From positions 116,830,837 to 116,894,836 of the forward strand of contig CM067083.1 in NCBI GenBank assembly GCA_034008185.1: 64,000 nt of DNA. The letters run 5' to 3'. Position numbers and translations under genes: made by a program. The notes under the pieces were generated by a model. The model searched no databases and had not been told where the DNA came from. It was given only the letters and a program-made list of their open reading frames with translations. Source of the DNA: Gorsachius magnificus (lineage: Eukaryota; Chordata; Aves; Pelecaniformes; Ardeidae). Positions 12,615-24,516 of this stretch are shown here, in pieces; position 1 is the stretch's first letter, and each line of letters begins with the position of its first letter.

Positions 12615-12638
12615 TTCGTCAGGCAGGAGCCTGACGAA
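12615..12638. repeat. Short inverted repeat at the 5' junction of CR1 copy A
   Basis: TTCGTCAGGC (12615-12624) and GCCTGACGAA (12629-12638) are perfect reverse complements around an AGGA loop. The first arm is CR1 sequence; the second starts exactly where CR1 similarity ends. Confidence 0.9.
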
Positions 12639-15600
12639 TGTTAGCACATTCTGCAAAAGTCCTGTTATCTTTTAACAATTATTAAACAGAGTAAACATTC
12701 TCAGCAAATATGCACGAAAAAATCAGCCAAAATATGTACAATCAATAGTAGTAGTAGCAGTAGAAGTAGTAGTAGCAATCATAGCAATATTGAGTGTAGA
12801 CCAAAACTCAAATAAGAAATGTGAGTGAATGTGCTTTCCCCACCCTCTGCCAAATATGCTCAGATCTGTGTTAAATTACCTTGAAATGTGTTTTGAATGA
12901 AAGCAGGATGAAGAAAGATTCTGAGAATAACAAAATTTTACATGCTAATTCATTGTTCTGAATTGGGCATGCTTTGATTTTATTTTTTTTTTAAATATAA
13001 GTTCTTTTCCATAACTTCTTTAAAGAAGTCAAATATTAAAATTTAGAGTTTTGACAGATACTGCATTCCTAAGTGTTTTGCAAAATATTTAACTTTATTT
13101 CTAAGTTGCTCAGAAATAAATGAAACTAAGTTTTCACATCACTAAATCCCGTTAAAAAATCTCTTCCATTTTCTATTCAGCTCTACTTTCTTCTTAGCAA
13201 AAGCAGTTTCAGCTATTGTTCCAGTCTCAATGTTATTATATGTTAAGCTTAAAAAAAGTAAAGTGTTTGAAAGATGTCATCAGATCTAGACGATAGACAC
13301 AAGTCAAGAAAAACAGCTAGTACAGCTGAGGTATTGCAGTTTGTTTGATCTGTCAAAGACTGCACGAAGTAGACTAAAAGCAAGTCAGAGTCGATACAGC
13401 AGCCCAAGACCTCTCTCTGGAATTTTACCTGTCTTGTCCTGAACTTGCAATCAATCAATCAGAAACTATTTTTTTTACTTGCAGGAAGCCAAAACTTAAT
13501 GTTTGGGTTTTGCACAGTTATAGGGACACTTGATTACAAGAATGTTTGGCAGGTAGCCATGAGAAACTGAAGACGTAATAAAAGGATAAGAAAAGTGAGT
13601 GACAAATTATTGAAGTGGTGAGATGGAGTGTGGAAAAAATCCCATTTTTTGGCACGCAAACAGCAAATTAATTTTTACATAAAGAGATGAGAAAGATTCC
13701 CCTGAAATGTAATTGCCTGTATCTAAGTAAATGAAAAGGCTTGTGATAGCTAATAGCTGATGACACGACTTTAAATAAAATGAGAAGAGCTAGGCTTTCA
13801 AAATGAAAAACAGGAACACTAGGTGTGAAGAATTTGATTCATCAGCAACAAGAGGACAATGAGGGACAGAAGAAAGCAGAAAGGCCAAAAAGACAGAAAA
13901 AGAGATTGTTCTCCGGTTTGATTCACTACTTGCTTTGGGTTGCCTTTACGCCTTCCTGAGATCTTGCCTCCTTCATCTCCTCCCTACTTCAATCTTTCCT
14001 ATCTAGAAATGCTCCCTATAACTGAATAGTGAAAGAGAGGAGGTAATTCAGATGCAATTTTTATAGAAAACACTCTGGTGTGATTGGGATAAAGTAATAA
14101 TGGAAATTAGATCACTTGCTGGCTGTTTGAGCTCTGTTTGCAATTAGAAGCCTCACTGTGCTAGCTTAGAGGCAGATACTCTAAGGTCCAGATTACCTTG
14201 CTTTGCTATATGTACTCTTATGTGATGATAGCTTGTAGCTAAGGAAGGGGATCTACCCCAATCTTCCCACATGGTTAACAGAAGAAAAGCAAAAGTCCAG
14301 AGTCATTCAGCCCACTGAAAATCTGAATTTCCTCTGTCTTCCTCCTTCTGTGTTCTTTTGCTCATTGTGTGGATCTCCACCAGACAGGCATCCTGAAGAG
14401 AAGGATCTTCACAAAATGTGACAAGGGTCTTGAAGATGTGTCCAGAGGAAGAACATTTTCTGACTGTGGGAAAGCAGGTTCTGAACAAATGTCGGGGCTC
14501 TCAACCTATGTGTATTGACCACTGCCCTCAGTGGTGAGTGGGAATGGGATAAATCCCAGCCCAACAACATTAAAAGGAAGAGTGGAAGAGTTTTTATTCT
14601 AATCAAAAGACCTAAGGGTCAAGTCAAATCAGTAAACAATTAAAAAGATTAATCTGAAAGTTTATTGTTAATTCCAGTAACCAGTATAAATCTGAAATGT
14701 TAAGAGTTGCTTATGCTTCCTTAAAATATTTTTCCATGGGCCTCTTGTATGGTAGGACTTCAATTTCAGAAGAAGATGAGATGCTAATCATCCTTAGCTC
14801 TGAAGGAATAATTATGCATTTATTGTAAAATTTTTTTAGTCTTTGGGGAAAAAAGAGTTTAGCAGCTACATTATAAGCATTGCTTGCTTCCTTCTGATTT
14901 ACGTGACACCTGAATAAAAATAGAGGAGGCTGAAAATTTGCTGGAAATACAATGGACAGGTCTTTGGTCTTACAGTCCCAATTCTGAGTCATTTCTTGTT
15001 TTGCCACTAGTCTGCTCCTGAAAGGCGTTTCACGTCTCCTGCCTATTCAGATTATACACCTTTCCAGACAGGGGCTGACATTCACCATGTATTTGTGCAG
15101 TGTCTAGCACAATAGGTCTCCAGGTGCTATTGTAATTCAAATAATGAATTATTAACTCGTTCCACTATTATAATATGTTCAGGGAAGTTTGTTTTACATG
15201 CTCAGCCAAAGCAATGGATTAAATGGGTGTGGCTGTTAGTTACTTTTTCCTAAATTGTCCTATGACTGAATCTCATGCATTTAATAAGGACCAATTTGGA
15301 TATGTGTTTCTTTCCATCCTCATTTTTAGGTTTTCTTGTGTGATATCTCTGTATGAATGTCATTAACACAGAGATGCAGAAGAGAGTTAGCAGTGGGGGG
15401 GATAGTGTTTTTTTCTGTTCTTATGCATGACTTCCATTAGCAGTAATAGGTGTTATGTGTGTGAATTGAGAGAACAGACATAACTTTATTTGGATGAAAT
15501 GACATGTAAAGTTACTTATGGCATGAAAGCAAAGAGCTAGAGTATGTTTTATTACAGATTATCTCTCTGATTGATGTCATACAATATAACTAGATATTTA

Positions 15601-17556
15601 AAGAAAATTTCATTTTGTACTAACCCAGATGACTTATAATACAGCCTGTAAGATTGCAGAGCTAACGTATTGATTGGGAAAATTTGAACTTGAATATTTT
15701 CTCCCACTATGGGAGATTTTTGAATGCTTTATTTTAGTTCTACTAATAAAGAGAAGCTTTGCATCCTGTTTTTTTAATACTATTCTCTCAACAAATGCAG
15801 AAAGCAATGAAACAGAAGTGAAATAAGGATTTTTTTTCATTATTTGTCACCATCAAGAATACTGTGAGTGTTTTAAGGAATTCAGAGTGTTTTTCCTGTC
15901 CAGTGAGTAAAATTACAAGTCAACTTTCTTCCAACTTGCACATTATGTGGCAATTGCTTAAACCGAATGAGAAACTCTTTTTTAGCTCAGGACACTGAGA
16001 TCAAGTGGAAGTTGTCAGATTTAATAAAGTAGAATTGTCCTAGGGAGGAAATTTTCTGTTTCTGTTTCCAGTGGTGCATCTGTTTGCAGCTCATACTTTC
16101 TCCAGCAAATTCCAGTTTGCCTATAACACTTGCAATGAACTTTAATGGTGTGCTTTAGCAGAAAGTCTTAATTTTGATCTGACTCCCTTCAGGTAACAAT
16201 GAGTCGACTCACATAATCACACCTCCCTGTAGCAGATAAAAATAGCCACCTTGATTTTCCCTCCTTCCTTACTTTTCAGAAAATGGTTGTATTTTTATGA
16301 ATGCACTCTCACAGTGAGCAGAGATCTATAAGCTTTGGAACATAAGATGGCCCTGCAATAACAGCTATTTCTAAACCATTACAGTAATTAATCACAGAAG
16401 GAGCTACTGGAAAAAATCCTATAATTTTGAACATATAATTGAATTTTTATTGCTTTTAAACTGAAATGTTTAGACCTTGAGAAAATCAGCTCAGCAGCAA
16501 AAAAACCCTTCCTTCTTTGCCTTTCCTTCCTTCTGTGCTTTAGACAAAGGTTGGCAGAGCTCACAAGCTAAGTGGGAGCTGATTTAATAGCTCTTTATTT
16601 CAATCTACCTCCTAAAGAAGAAGAAAAGGTCTCTTACAAATTATTCTCTTAACAAAATGTACTGATCCACTGGAAATGAGTTTGGATACAAAGTGAAGAG
16701 TTTCATATCCAAAGCTAGTGCTGGTACCATGCAGAGGAAGAAATCCATGTGCTCAGAGGAAGGAAGCATTTTCAAGTTGCCAGTTACGCTCACTGGCATT
16801 AACAGAAAGCTAAGTATGAAGCTGGGGAAGGTGCAGATGAGTGTCAGCAGGCAAATTTGACCCAACAAAAAAAATGGGATGGAAAAACACTTCAGGTTTA
16901 TTGAAAGATTGTCTTTCATGAATGAAAATGTGTGTATTTTTAAAACTTTTTTTTTTTCAGGGATTGTAATAAAAAATAGAAAATTTAATGCCAAAAATAC
17001 CCCCAAACCCAGCTTCTGAGACTCCATGAGAGGAAAGTCTTTAGTGTATTTTTTTTTCTTTTCTTTTCTCTGAAAGTCTTTTCCAAATTCAACTAAAATT
17101 TTGAAAACTTTTTCAGACTCACCAAATTTACGCTTTTTTTAAATAAACTAAAATATTTGTTAAAAATTTGTTTCTTCCCACTTGGAGTCCCATTGTTGGA
17201 CACAAGGATAAAAGATGATAGGTGTAACAAATGTAACACAAGATTTATGAACCTTCTTTCTCTTCCCCCCCTTCCTCAAATGTTCCTTTGTGTGTCAGTC
17301 TTTAATTCTTATATTAATCAATAATAACTAGTAATCATTATAAGTTTTATGCAGGAGTTAAGGGTGAAAAAAAGGTGAAAAAAATATGGAGCCCAAATTG
17401 CTCTACAGTCAGTTCTTTATCTATATAGTCTAAATGTGCCTAGGCAGTCTGAGTTGGATTAGTGGTTTCATTTACCTATCAGGTCAAATGTAATTTTTAT
17501 CTTTCATTTTTTCTCATATGACAACATGGTATGACGAAGCCATTGGATGGGAAATT
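12639..17556. other. AT-rich non-coding stretch
   Basis: No gene recognised. There is an imperfect TAG/CAG trinucleotide tract around 12746-12777. Minus-strand open frames of 98 and 128 codons (14711-15007, 16641-17027) lack domain signatures; the second is rich in Phe and Leu from AT-rich sequence. Confidence 0.5.
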
Positions 17557-17621
17557 AGTGATAGGACAGGGGGGAAGTAGCTATGCGATATCAACCATTC
17601 TGTGATTCTGCAGTTCTGTGA
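17557..17621 (+). mobile_element. CR1 remnant with internal deletion (tentative)
   Basis: GTGATAGGACAGGGGGGAA resembles the CR1 segment near the end of ORF2 (copy B: CAACAGGACAAGGGGCAA). It is followed shortly by ATCAACCATTCTGTGATTCTG, which resembles the CR1 3' untranslated end and ATTCTGTG tail. Roughly 200 bases that normally lie between these parts are absent. Short and diverged. Confidence 0.5.
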
Positions 17622-18268
17622 AAATGTGCAGGATAGGAATGTGCTAAAACATGTCGTGTTGTGCTAAAACGTGAAGTTAGGAAGAAAAATGGTAAAACAA
17701 TGGAGCTGATCAAATGTATTTGTATTGCAAATGGGCTGACAGCGACTGGACTCTGATAACTTTGTCCAAGGAATGATGATTGAAGAAAAATGACCTATGA
17801 ATCCTGAAATGTTTAGATTCAAGAGTTGTGTAAAAATTGTTAAAAAGGATTTTAATGGTCAGTTTATACCCTCTGGAATACAAGCGTTACCAGGCATATC
17901 ATTCAAGAAGTTGGGAGTTTACAAAGACACCTCATCATAAAATTTTGCAATTCAAAACAAATTAATTTGATGAGCTAAAAGCATTTAATTTAATTTTGAA
18001 TGTTTAAGTTGGAAACTTAAGTTTTCAGTCTTTAAAGTCTGAAATTTGAAATTTTGTTGCTGGAAAAAATGTCAGTAATGACATTGAAATTTTTTATTCC
18101 CCTATTATCTTTCCTCCCTCTTCCCCACTTCTCCCTCTGTTTTCCAATCAGGGAATTATTAAATAACCTCTTAAAGAAAGTTTATGTCAGTCCTACTCTT
18201 AATTTTCCTGTATACCACAATCATTCAGGATTGTATTAGCTGTGCTTTAACGAGAATGTTGATAGGAT
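17622..18268. other. AT-rich non-coding stretch
   Basis: Nothing recognised. Confidence 0.5.
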
Positions 18269-18463
18269 CATAGAATCATTTAGATTGGAAAAAACCTTTA
18301 AGATCATCTAGTCTAACTGTTAACCTAACACTGCCATTCCACCACTAAACCATGTCCCTGAGCACCTCATCCGCCCGCCCGGCTTTTGAATACCTCCAAG
18401 GATGGGGCCTCAACCACTTCCCTGAGCAGCCCATTCCAATGCATGAAAACCCTTCCAGTGAAA
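18269..18463 (-). mobile_element. CR1 3' end of a distinct subfamily
   Basis: Minus-strand CR1 3' end. On the plus strand it begins ATCATAGAATCATTTAGATT, then runs through GGAAAAAACCTTTAAGATCAT and ACTAAACCATGTCCCTGAGC to a segment equivalent to the last part of ORF2 (GAATACCTCCAAGGATGGGG, then CCACTTCCCTGAGCAGCC). The 3' untranslated region differs from A/C/D and from B, and is shared only with the short copy at 62029-62130 and probably the 39 kb copy. The 5' break is near 18463. Confidence 0.85.
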
Positions 18464-21029
18464 AAGGATCAATGTATACATTAATAAAAAATGTGTATTC
18501 TGAACATTATCCCAGCCCTACTCCTCCAATTTCTGGGCAGCATTTTTGCAATCATGTTAATATCCTTTCAGACAGTGATATATAATAACTTTCCTTTCCC
18601 ATACCTGTATTCTGCCATTTCCATGTTGGACAGCAGAGATGGTCCCCATACTAGATAATGTTTGAAAATCATGTGAAATTTTGCAAGTGCTTCATACACA
18701 GTGTGTTCTGTACTGTTCAGTACACACATACTGTTTGGTTAGATTTCAGTTATTTTTCAGATGACAATTTAAAATATTTATTTAAATCTCTATATCTCTT
18801 TGTGGATGGAGGCCTAGCCATATTGGAGACTGTTCAATGCAGTTTTTTCCCTACTCTGAGAGCTGTCAGTTTTATTTAAGAATCCATTTACTTATTTGGT
18901 TTTGTTGTCAAAATTAATGTCTTCTCAGTGGTATTCTTTTTTGTTAGGTGTCTTTGCTTCTGATAAATTGTGGTCTTTTGGTTTTAACATTTAATTTCAT
19001 CTCTAGCATGAAAAGAAGAAAATATTTTCCTGGAATTTGTGACAGTAAGTTTAGCAAATTCTGATCCTAAATTTATAATATTTTAAACTTTTTTTTTTTT
19101 AACCAGATTTATGCTACAGACAGTCATACTCCAAAAAATTCTTAATTTCACCCACAACAGTCAAACATGAATTACAATTTCTGGCATGAATGTCAGAGCC
19201 TGAATTGTAGGTAGCATTGAGTCTTTAGCAAAGATGTGGGTAAATCTCCCAAAAGGCTCTCTTCATGAATTAGCCTCAAATTCCTTCTTACGTAGGTCAA
19301 AGTTACTGAGGCCATTTCACAGAGTATAGTTCCTGTACAGCTGTGTTCTTGCTGTTTCGAGACCTTAGCTATTGTGTTAGTTAATGGATTGCTTTCCAGT
19401 GCTGTCAAGAGACTGTGGATAAATTCTATACACAGAAGCAGAAGCCATGAGGTGGTTGTTCAACTCATCTGCCTTTAATACCCACCTTAGGGTTGAGCTA
19501 ATTGTCTCCTAAAAATTGTATTTTTCTTTTCTTTGACTATAAGGGAATAAGAAACCTCTGGTTTATACTGAACATCTAACTTGAAGAAAGTTCATATTAG
19601 ATCAGATAAATTCCTTCTTTCCATACTGCTCATATACAGAAATATTGGTGTATGCACTGGTAATATATTAGTGTAACAAGTTACAAATGTTATCCTTTAA
19701 TAATTTAACATTTGTCTTATTTTTTTCCTGTGTTTCAAAACCCTGTGGTCTGTAGTAGAGTCCTGTATTTTTCAAATTTGCATATTCCTAACCTGTGTAA
19801 TATGCATAAGCCACATTTAAGATGATTAGGCAGTAATCAAGCTATAATATTAATAAGTATATATAATTAGCAAGTTTTAATGAACTATCAACTATTCATA
19901 AACTTTAAACTCCTTAATAAAGCAATTGTGACTTCAGACATGGCTCCACCAATCCCTGTATTTCTTCTACAACTAATTTTCATTAAACCATGACTTACAT
20001 GTATAGAGAAGACCAAAGACTGCATAGCTCAACAAATACGACTTTAAAATTATGTTACTAGTAAAAGGTGACAGGCTTTGTTCTGACCTGAGAGTACAAG
20101 GTCTCAGGACTTGTCTGGATATGTACTGGCCTGAGGTGAATTTAACTTTTAGCTGCAGTAGCACTTTTCTAGTGGTCAGGTGACTATGGCCTAAACTTGT
20201 TTTAGCTTTAATTTATCTCTGTGTCACTGTGTGGCATAATACCTACTCCTAATTAATAAAGAATAAAAACAAGCAGTTATTATGCATTGAGTGAACTGTC
20301 TATGACTCTAGGATTACAATATATTATAGAAGAGTGGAGGTATCAGATGGCATCAGAAATCCCAGAGCATGATCACAGATCACAGTGGTCAATCATTTTT
20401 CACAAAGGAAAGAACTAATTTGGTGAGTCAGGCAAACCCAGGTTTAAGGGTAAGAAAGAGGACACACGGAACTGGGAAACAGTGGACAAAAAGCAAGTAA
20501 GCAACTGTCAGAAAATGTGTAAAAATAATGCCAAGTGGACACAAGACTGAGGAATAAACTACCACAATCAACATCATATTCCTCCCAGCAAAGAACTCGG
20601 GATACTACCAGCTCACTCAGACCTCCTTTTTATTCCTGAGGATCATTCAAACTGTTACCCTGTTACCTAGGGGAAGGAGTTATAGTGCAAATAACACCAG
20701 GGAAAAGTGTTATACTAGGAAGTTCACATATATATGTATTATAAATATATGTATTAATAGGCTTTTCTGTAATAATTCAAATTTGACTAGAAGTGATCAT
20801 CTCATTAGAAGTGGACTAATAAAAACTATTTGTTGTGGTTTGAGTAGACTGTTAGTCTACACTAAATTCTTGACTTTGTGAAAAAGAGTGTTCTCTTTTT
20901 CCCATGACAAGACTTAGACTGCAACAATTGCCTTTGGTAAAAGAAAAAAGAAAAGGAAAATCCTAACTTGTCCATAGTTCAATTTGCTGCAGAATCAAAA
21001 AGACTGTTTTCCTCATAGTTTTATAGTTA
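18464..21029. other. AT-rich non-coding stretch
   Basis: No gene or repeat recognised. It includes ATATATGTATTA-like repeats near 20730-20760. Confidence 0.5.
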
Positions 21030-21272
21030 GAATCATAGAATCATAGAATGTTTTGGGTTGGAAGGGACCCCTAGAGGTCATCTAGTCCAACCCCCCTGCA
21101 GTGAGCAGGGACACCACTAACTAGATCAGGTTGCTCAGAGCCCCATCCAGCCTGTCCTTGAATGTTTCCAGGGATGGGGCCTCCACTACCTCTCTGGGCA
21201 ACCTGCTCCAGTGTTTCACCACTCTCATTGTAAAGAATTTCTTCCTTATATCTAGTCTTCCTTATATCTAGT
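21030..21272 (-). mobile_element. CR1 LINE copy C, 3' end
   Basis: Minus-strand CR1 3' end of the same subfamily as A and D. CATAGAAT tail units start at 21030, followed by GTTTTGGGTTGGAAGGGACC and the end of ORF2. The stop is in the same form as in D (CTAACTAGATCAGG), unlike A. It breaks off in the TTCCTTATATCTAGT segment, which is present twice in tandem at the break. Confidence 0.93.
21241..21272. repeat. 16-bp tandem duplication at the 5' junction of CR1 copy C
   Basis: CTTCCTTATATCTAGT occurs at 21241-21256 and again at 21257-21272 with no mismatch. The first copy continues the CR1 alignment; the second replaces the CR1 sequence expected next and is followed by unrelated DNA. Confidence 0.92.
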
Positions 21273-21644
21273 TCTGGCATTGCATTTTAAAAGGCAGGGT
21301 CAAGATGTCTTACTTTCCACAAATGCATGGTTGGAAGTCTTCTTGGTAAAAACATCATACCTGAATTTCCTGACTTGGGGGTGTCTGGAGTGACAAAAAT
21401 GACATTTTATAATTTTATCTTTTTTTTTTTTTTTTAAGTTATTAACCTGTGCTGGTTGTTCTATCTAACTAAAGACTGTTCAGCTAAAGGCTGAAATTCT
21501 TCCACAGGCAGCTTTGAAATTGCAGATTTTGACAAGAGTTCACATTGTTTTGTTGAAGAGAAAATAATAATATTTGATATGGGTTAATGGGAGACCCAGG
21601 CCTGTACTCATGTATTTGTCTGTATCTCAATTAAATAGAAGTAT
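21273..21644. other. Spacer between CR1 copies C and B
   Basis: AT-rich, with a T16 run at 21420-21435. No gene recognised. An in-frame TAA near 21633 closes the ORF2 frame just before copy B. Confidence 0.5.
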
Positions 21645-24429
21645 TTGTTCAGAGCAGCAATAAATGTGCCGTAGCTGCCTCCCAACTCAAGAACCAGAAG
21701 ACCAACTGCCCTAAAGGTGGGCTTGGCTGTGGCAGATCCTCTTTCATCCCTCCAGAGAAACCTAGGTGCTCAACTGCCTCGCTGAAATGCCTTTACACCA
21801 ATGCGCACAGCATGGGGAACAAGCAGGAAGAGCTAGAGTTCTGTATTTGGTTGCGGAGCCATGATCTCATCGCGATTACAGAGACATGGTGGGACAACAC
21901 GCATGACTGGAATGCTGCCATCGATGGCTATGTGCTTTTCAGGAAAGACAGGCCTACGAGGCGAGGCGGTGGAGTCACTCTTTATGTAAAGGAGCAACTG
22001 GAATGTATAGAACTCTACCCGGGAGTGGATGAAGAACAAGTTGAAAGCTTGTGGGTAAAAATTAAGGGGCAGGCCAGCATGGATGACACTGTGGTGGGTG
22101 TTTACTATAGACCACCCAATCAGGACGAGGAAGTAGATGAGGCATTCTATAGACAGCTAAATGCAGCCTCGCAATTGCAGGCCCTGGTTCTCATGGGAGA
22201 CTTCAGCTACCCTGATATCAACTGGAAGGACCACATGGCAAGGTGCGCACAGTCCAGGAGGTTCCTGCAGAACATAACCGATAACTTTTTGACCCAGGTG
22301 GTGGAGGAGCCAACAAGAAGTGGAGCACTACTGGACCTTGTGCTGGCAAATAGAGAAGAACTGTTTGAGGATGTGAAGGTAGGGGGCAGGCTTGGCTGCA
22401 GTGACCACGAGATGGTGGAGTTCTTGGACGTACTTGGAAGAATTCCATGGGCTATGGCTCTTGAAGGTAGGGGAGTCCAAGAGAGCTGGCTGCTGTTTAA
22501 GCAGCTCTTCCTCCGTGCTCAGGATCGGTGCATCCCTGTGAGTAGGAAATCAAGTAAACGAGGAAAGAGGCTTGCATGGATGAACAAGGAGCTTCTAGTG
22601 AAACTCAAAGAAAAGAGTAAGCTCCATGGAATGTGGAAAGAGGGTCAGGCCACTTGGGAGGCATGCAGGAATGCTGCCAGAGCATGTAGGGAAGCAACTA
22701 GAAAGGCCAAGGTTCACCTGGAACTCAGTTTGGCAAAGGACATCAAGGATAACAAGAAGGGCTTCTTTAAGTATATCATCAGCAAACGGAAGACCAGGGG
22801 TAATGTGGGACCGCTGCTGAACGAAATGGGTGCCCTGGTGACAGAAGATACAGAGAAGGCGGAGCTACTGAATGCCTTCTTTGCTTCAGTCTTCACTGCC
22901 AAGGCTGACCCTCAGGCTCCCCAGTCCTGGCAGGTAAGTGAGCAAGCTTGGAGAAAGGATGACTTTCCCTCTGTCGATGTGGATCAGGTTAGGGATCTTT
23001 TAATGAAGCTGGACACCCACAAGTCCATGGGCCCTGATGGAATGCACCCGCGAGTGCTGAAGGAACTGGTAGACGACATTGCTGAGCCACTTTCCATCAT
23101 CTATGAAAGGTCGTGGAGAACAGGAGAGGTGCCTGATGACTGGAAGATAGCCAATGTCACTCCAGTCTTCAAAAAGGGCAAGAAGGAGGACCCAGGGAAC
23201 TACAGGCCAGTTACTCACCTCTGTCCCTGGAAAGGTGATGGAACAACTCATTCTGGGTTTCCTCTCCAAGCAAGCAGATGAAAAGAAGATCATCAGGAGT
23301 ACCCAGCATGGATTCACCAAGGGGAAATCATGCCTGACCAATCTGATAGCCTTCTATGATGGCATGACCGGCTGGGTAGATGAGGGGAAAGCGGTGGATG
23401 TTGTCTACCTTGACTTCAGCAAGGCTTTTGACACTGTCTCCCATAACATCCTCATAGGGAAGCTCAAGAAGTATGGGTTGGATGAATGGACAGTGAGGTG
23501 GATTGGGAACTGGCTGAACGACAGGGCTCAGAGGGTTCTGATCGGCGGGGCAGAGTCCAGTTGGAGGTCGGTAGCTAGTGGAGTTCCCCAGGGCTCAGTA
23601 CTCGGCCCAGTCTTGTTCAACTTGTTCATCAATGACCTGGACGAGGGGACAGAGTGTACCATCAGCAAGTTCGCTGATGACACAAAACTGGGAGGAGTGG
23701 CTGATATGCTGGAAGTCTGCGCTGCCATTCAGTGGGACCTGGACAGGCTGGAGAGTTGCGTGGAGAGGAACCTGATGAAATTCAACAAGGGCAAGTGCCG
23801 AGTGCTGCACCTGGGCAGGTTGAACCCCATGCACCAGTACAGAATGGGGGCTGACCTGGCGGATGACAAGCTGACCATGAGCCAGCAGTGTGCCCCTTGT
23901 TGCCAAGAAGGCCAATGGCATCCTGGGGTGCATTAAGAGGACCATGCCCAGCAGGTTGAGGGAGGTTCTCCTCCCCCTCTACTCTGCCCTGGTGAGACCC
24001 AACCTGGAGTACTGTGTCCAGTTCTGGCCTCCCCGGTTCAAGATGAGGAACTCCTAGAGAGAGTTCAGAGAAGGGCAACTAGGATGATAAAGGGACTGGA
24101 GCATCTCCCCTATGAGGAAAGGCTGAGAGAGCTGGGCTTGTTCAGCCTGAAGAAGAGAAGACTGAGAGGGGATCTAATCAACATGTACAAATACCTCAAG
24201 GGTGGATGTCACGAGGACAGAGCCAGACTTCTCGGTGGTGCCCAGCAACAGGACAAGGGGCAATGGATACAAACTGAAACATAAGAGGTTTCAGTTGAAC
24301 ATGAGGAAGAACTTCTTTACTCTGAGGGTGACGGAGCACTGGAACAGGCTGTCCAGGGTGGTTGTGGAGTCTCCTTCTCTGGAGATATTCAAAGCCCGCC
24401 TGGATGAAGTCCTGTGTAACATGCTCTAA
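21645..24429 (+). pseudogene. CR1 ORF2 endonuclease-reverse transcriptase (copy B, frameshifted)
   Basis: ORF2 makes the enzyme that nicks target DNA and reverse-transcribes CR1 RNA there. An AP-endonuclease-like domain spans about 21780-22430: YTNAHSMGNK, AITETWW with the catalytic Glu, a YYRPP block, and CSDHEMVEF with the SDH motif. The usual GDFN box reads GDFS (22196-22207), losing a metal/phosphate-binding Asn. The RT follows: [58 protein letters not shown] and an intact FADDTKLGG (23670-23681). Frameshifts occur near 23205, 23890, 24040 and 24225. About 13 codons are missing after QYRMGAD compared with copy D, and the link after the SDH block looks shortened. The frame ends at VLCNML followed by TAA. 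Non-functional. Confidence 0.94.
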
Positions 24430-24516
24430 GAGAACCTGCTTTAGCAGGAGGGTTGGACTAGATGATCTCACGAGGTCCCTTCCAACCCTTGTGATTCTGT
24501 GATTCTGTGGTTCTGT
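21645..24516 (+). mobile_element. CR1 LINE copy B, longest element in the window
   Basis: Plus-strand CR1 of about 2.9 kb covering nearly all of ORF2 and the 3' untranslated end, finishing in ATTCTGTG-type units at about 24490-24516. ORF1 and the 5' untranslated region are absent, so it is 5'-truncated close to the start of ORF2. The exact 5' edge is uncertain; the ORF2 frame is open from about 21640. Subfamily differs from A, C and D in tail and 3' end. This is the only recognisable element here with an endonuclease domain in one frame. Confidence 0.95.

Larger units (their letters stand above)
11402..12638 (-). mobile_element. CR1 LINE copy A, 5'-truncated
   Basis: A minus-strand CR1 of about 1.24 kb, from the reverse transcriptase region to the ATTCTATG tail (CATAGAAT repeats at 11402-11418 on the plus strand). 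It is a close relative of copy D at 32.4-34.4 kb: the 190 bases around 12419-12613 give the same translation as the matching part of D in every frame I compared. CR1 sequence stops at 12628, where D continues. It is followed at 12629-12638 by an inverted copy of 12615-12624, counted here as part of the insertion. Confidence 0.95.

Noticed and set aside
14711..15007. Minus-strand 98-codon frame with more protein-like composition
   Set aside because: No flanking splice sites I would trust and no family recognised. Not enough to call a gene.
16641..17027. Minus-strand open frame of 128 codons
   Set aside because: Hydrophobic, T-rich-derived composition with homopolymer-encoded Phe and Lys runs; no recognisable motif.
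22218..22448. Antisense frames across CR1 copies A, B and D
   Set aside because: They mirror the conserved CR1 coding strand. The identical antisense translations in A and D reflect nucleotide identity, not genes.
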